DNA of 6,983 nt from positions 1 to 6,983 of the forward strand of contig CAMPBN010000057.1 of the NCBI GenBank assembly GCA_946638265.1, written 5' to 3'. The stretch comes from an uncultured Bacillota bacterium. GTDB taxonomy: Bacteria; Bacillota; Clostridia; Peptostreptococcales; Anaerovoracaceae. The stretch's first letter is position 1, and every line of letters starts with the position of its first letter. The notes beneath the pieces are model-generated. The model saw only the letters and a program-made list of their open reading frames with translations. It searched no databases and was not told the origin of the DNA. This document shows positions 6,630-6,983 of the stretch, one piece after another. The translations under genes were made by a program, and so were the position numbers.

Positions 6630-6983
6630 ATGTTGAAAAGCTTGGATTTTGAGACTGTAATAGGGTATGAATTCAGGGATAAGGAGCTTTTGGAAAGAGC
6701 GCTCACGCACAGCTCTTTTCTGCCACAGGGAAAAGACAGACCGAAGCACAACAACGAAAGGCTGGAGTTCCTCGGCGATGCGTTTTTTGACGCGATAGTC
6801 AGTGTGGAGCTTTGCAGGATGCTGCCGGGCGTGGAAGAAGGAACGCTGACCAAGACCAGAGCTGTGGTGGTTTGCGAGCAATCCTTGGCCAGAGAAGGGG
6901 AAAGGCTGGATATCGGCAGCTACCTGCGCATGGGAAAGGGTGAATCAGCCAGTGGCGGCAGGAAACGCGCCTCTATCGTGGCT
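6630..6983 (+). CDS. rnc: Ribonuclease III (5' part, runs off the window end)
   Basis: RNase III cleaves double-stranded RNA and processes the rRNA precursor as a homodimer. The first 118 codons, reading frame from 6630, are present and still open at 6983. They cover most of the catalytic domain. ALTHSSF is at residues 24-30. The signature NERLEFLGD (42-50) has the conserved acidic residues E43, E46 and D50. EGTLTKTRA and a SLAREGERLDIGSYLRMGKGE stretch follow. The visible part ends in SGGRKRASIVA, just where the family continues with the second acidic cluster, outside the window. The C-terminal dsRNA-binding domain is also outside. It starts 6 bp after plsX and shares its last bases with the ribosome binding site, so translational coupling is likely. 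The start could be ATG 6630 or TTG 6633. The family identity is not in doubt. Confidence 0.95.
   Translation, partial: MLKSLDFETVIGYEFRDKELLERALTHSSFLPQGKDRPKHNNERLEFLGDAFFDAIVSVELCRMLPGVEEGTLTKTRAVVVCEQSLAREGERLDIGSYLRMGKGESASGGRKRASIVA

Overview
The window is a compact, single-strand run of six housekeeping genes, all on the + strand: ung (3' part), valS, folC, a DgkB/YegS-type lipid kinase gene, plsX and rnc (5' part). The four internal genes are intact. I see no mobile element, tRNA or rRNA gene, CRISPR array, integration site or pseudogene. The valS-folC pairing, AGGAGG-type ribosome binding sites, tight spacing and protein sequence style suggest a Bacillota bacterium, most likely a Clostridia-type anaerobe with a genome of roughly 50% G+C. 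That assignment is inference from gene order and motifs; no database search was possible.

Layout. Bases 1-511 carry the last 169 codons of uracil-DNA glycosylase. An 83-bp gap without a recognisable T-box leads to valS (595-3309). A 56-bp gap with a G/C-rich hairpin separates valS from folC (3366-4658). folC overlaps the lipid kinase gene (4646-5557) by 13 bp. After 34 bp comes plsX (5592-6623), and rnc starts 6 bp after the plsX stop and runs off the end at 6983. No non-coding stretch exceeds 83 bp.

Functionally the run joins DNA repair (ung), translation (valS), folate polyglutamylation (folC), phosphatidic acid supply (lipid kinase and plsX) and RNA processing (rnc). The lipid kinase and PlsX may both feed the same phospholipid precursor pool, one by phosphorylating diacylglycerol and the other by making acyl-phosphate for the first glycerol-3-phosphate acylation. 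In many bacteria acpP or fab genes lie between plsX and rnc; here they are directly adjacent.

This looks like an ordinary core-genome region. I found no convincing undescribed system. The points worth a second look are small: the competing hairpins between valS and folC, the lipid kinase/plsX pairing, the missing acpP, the missing valS T-box, and the ambiguous rnc start.
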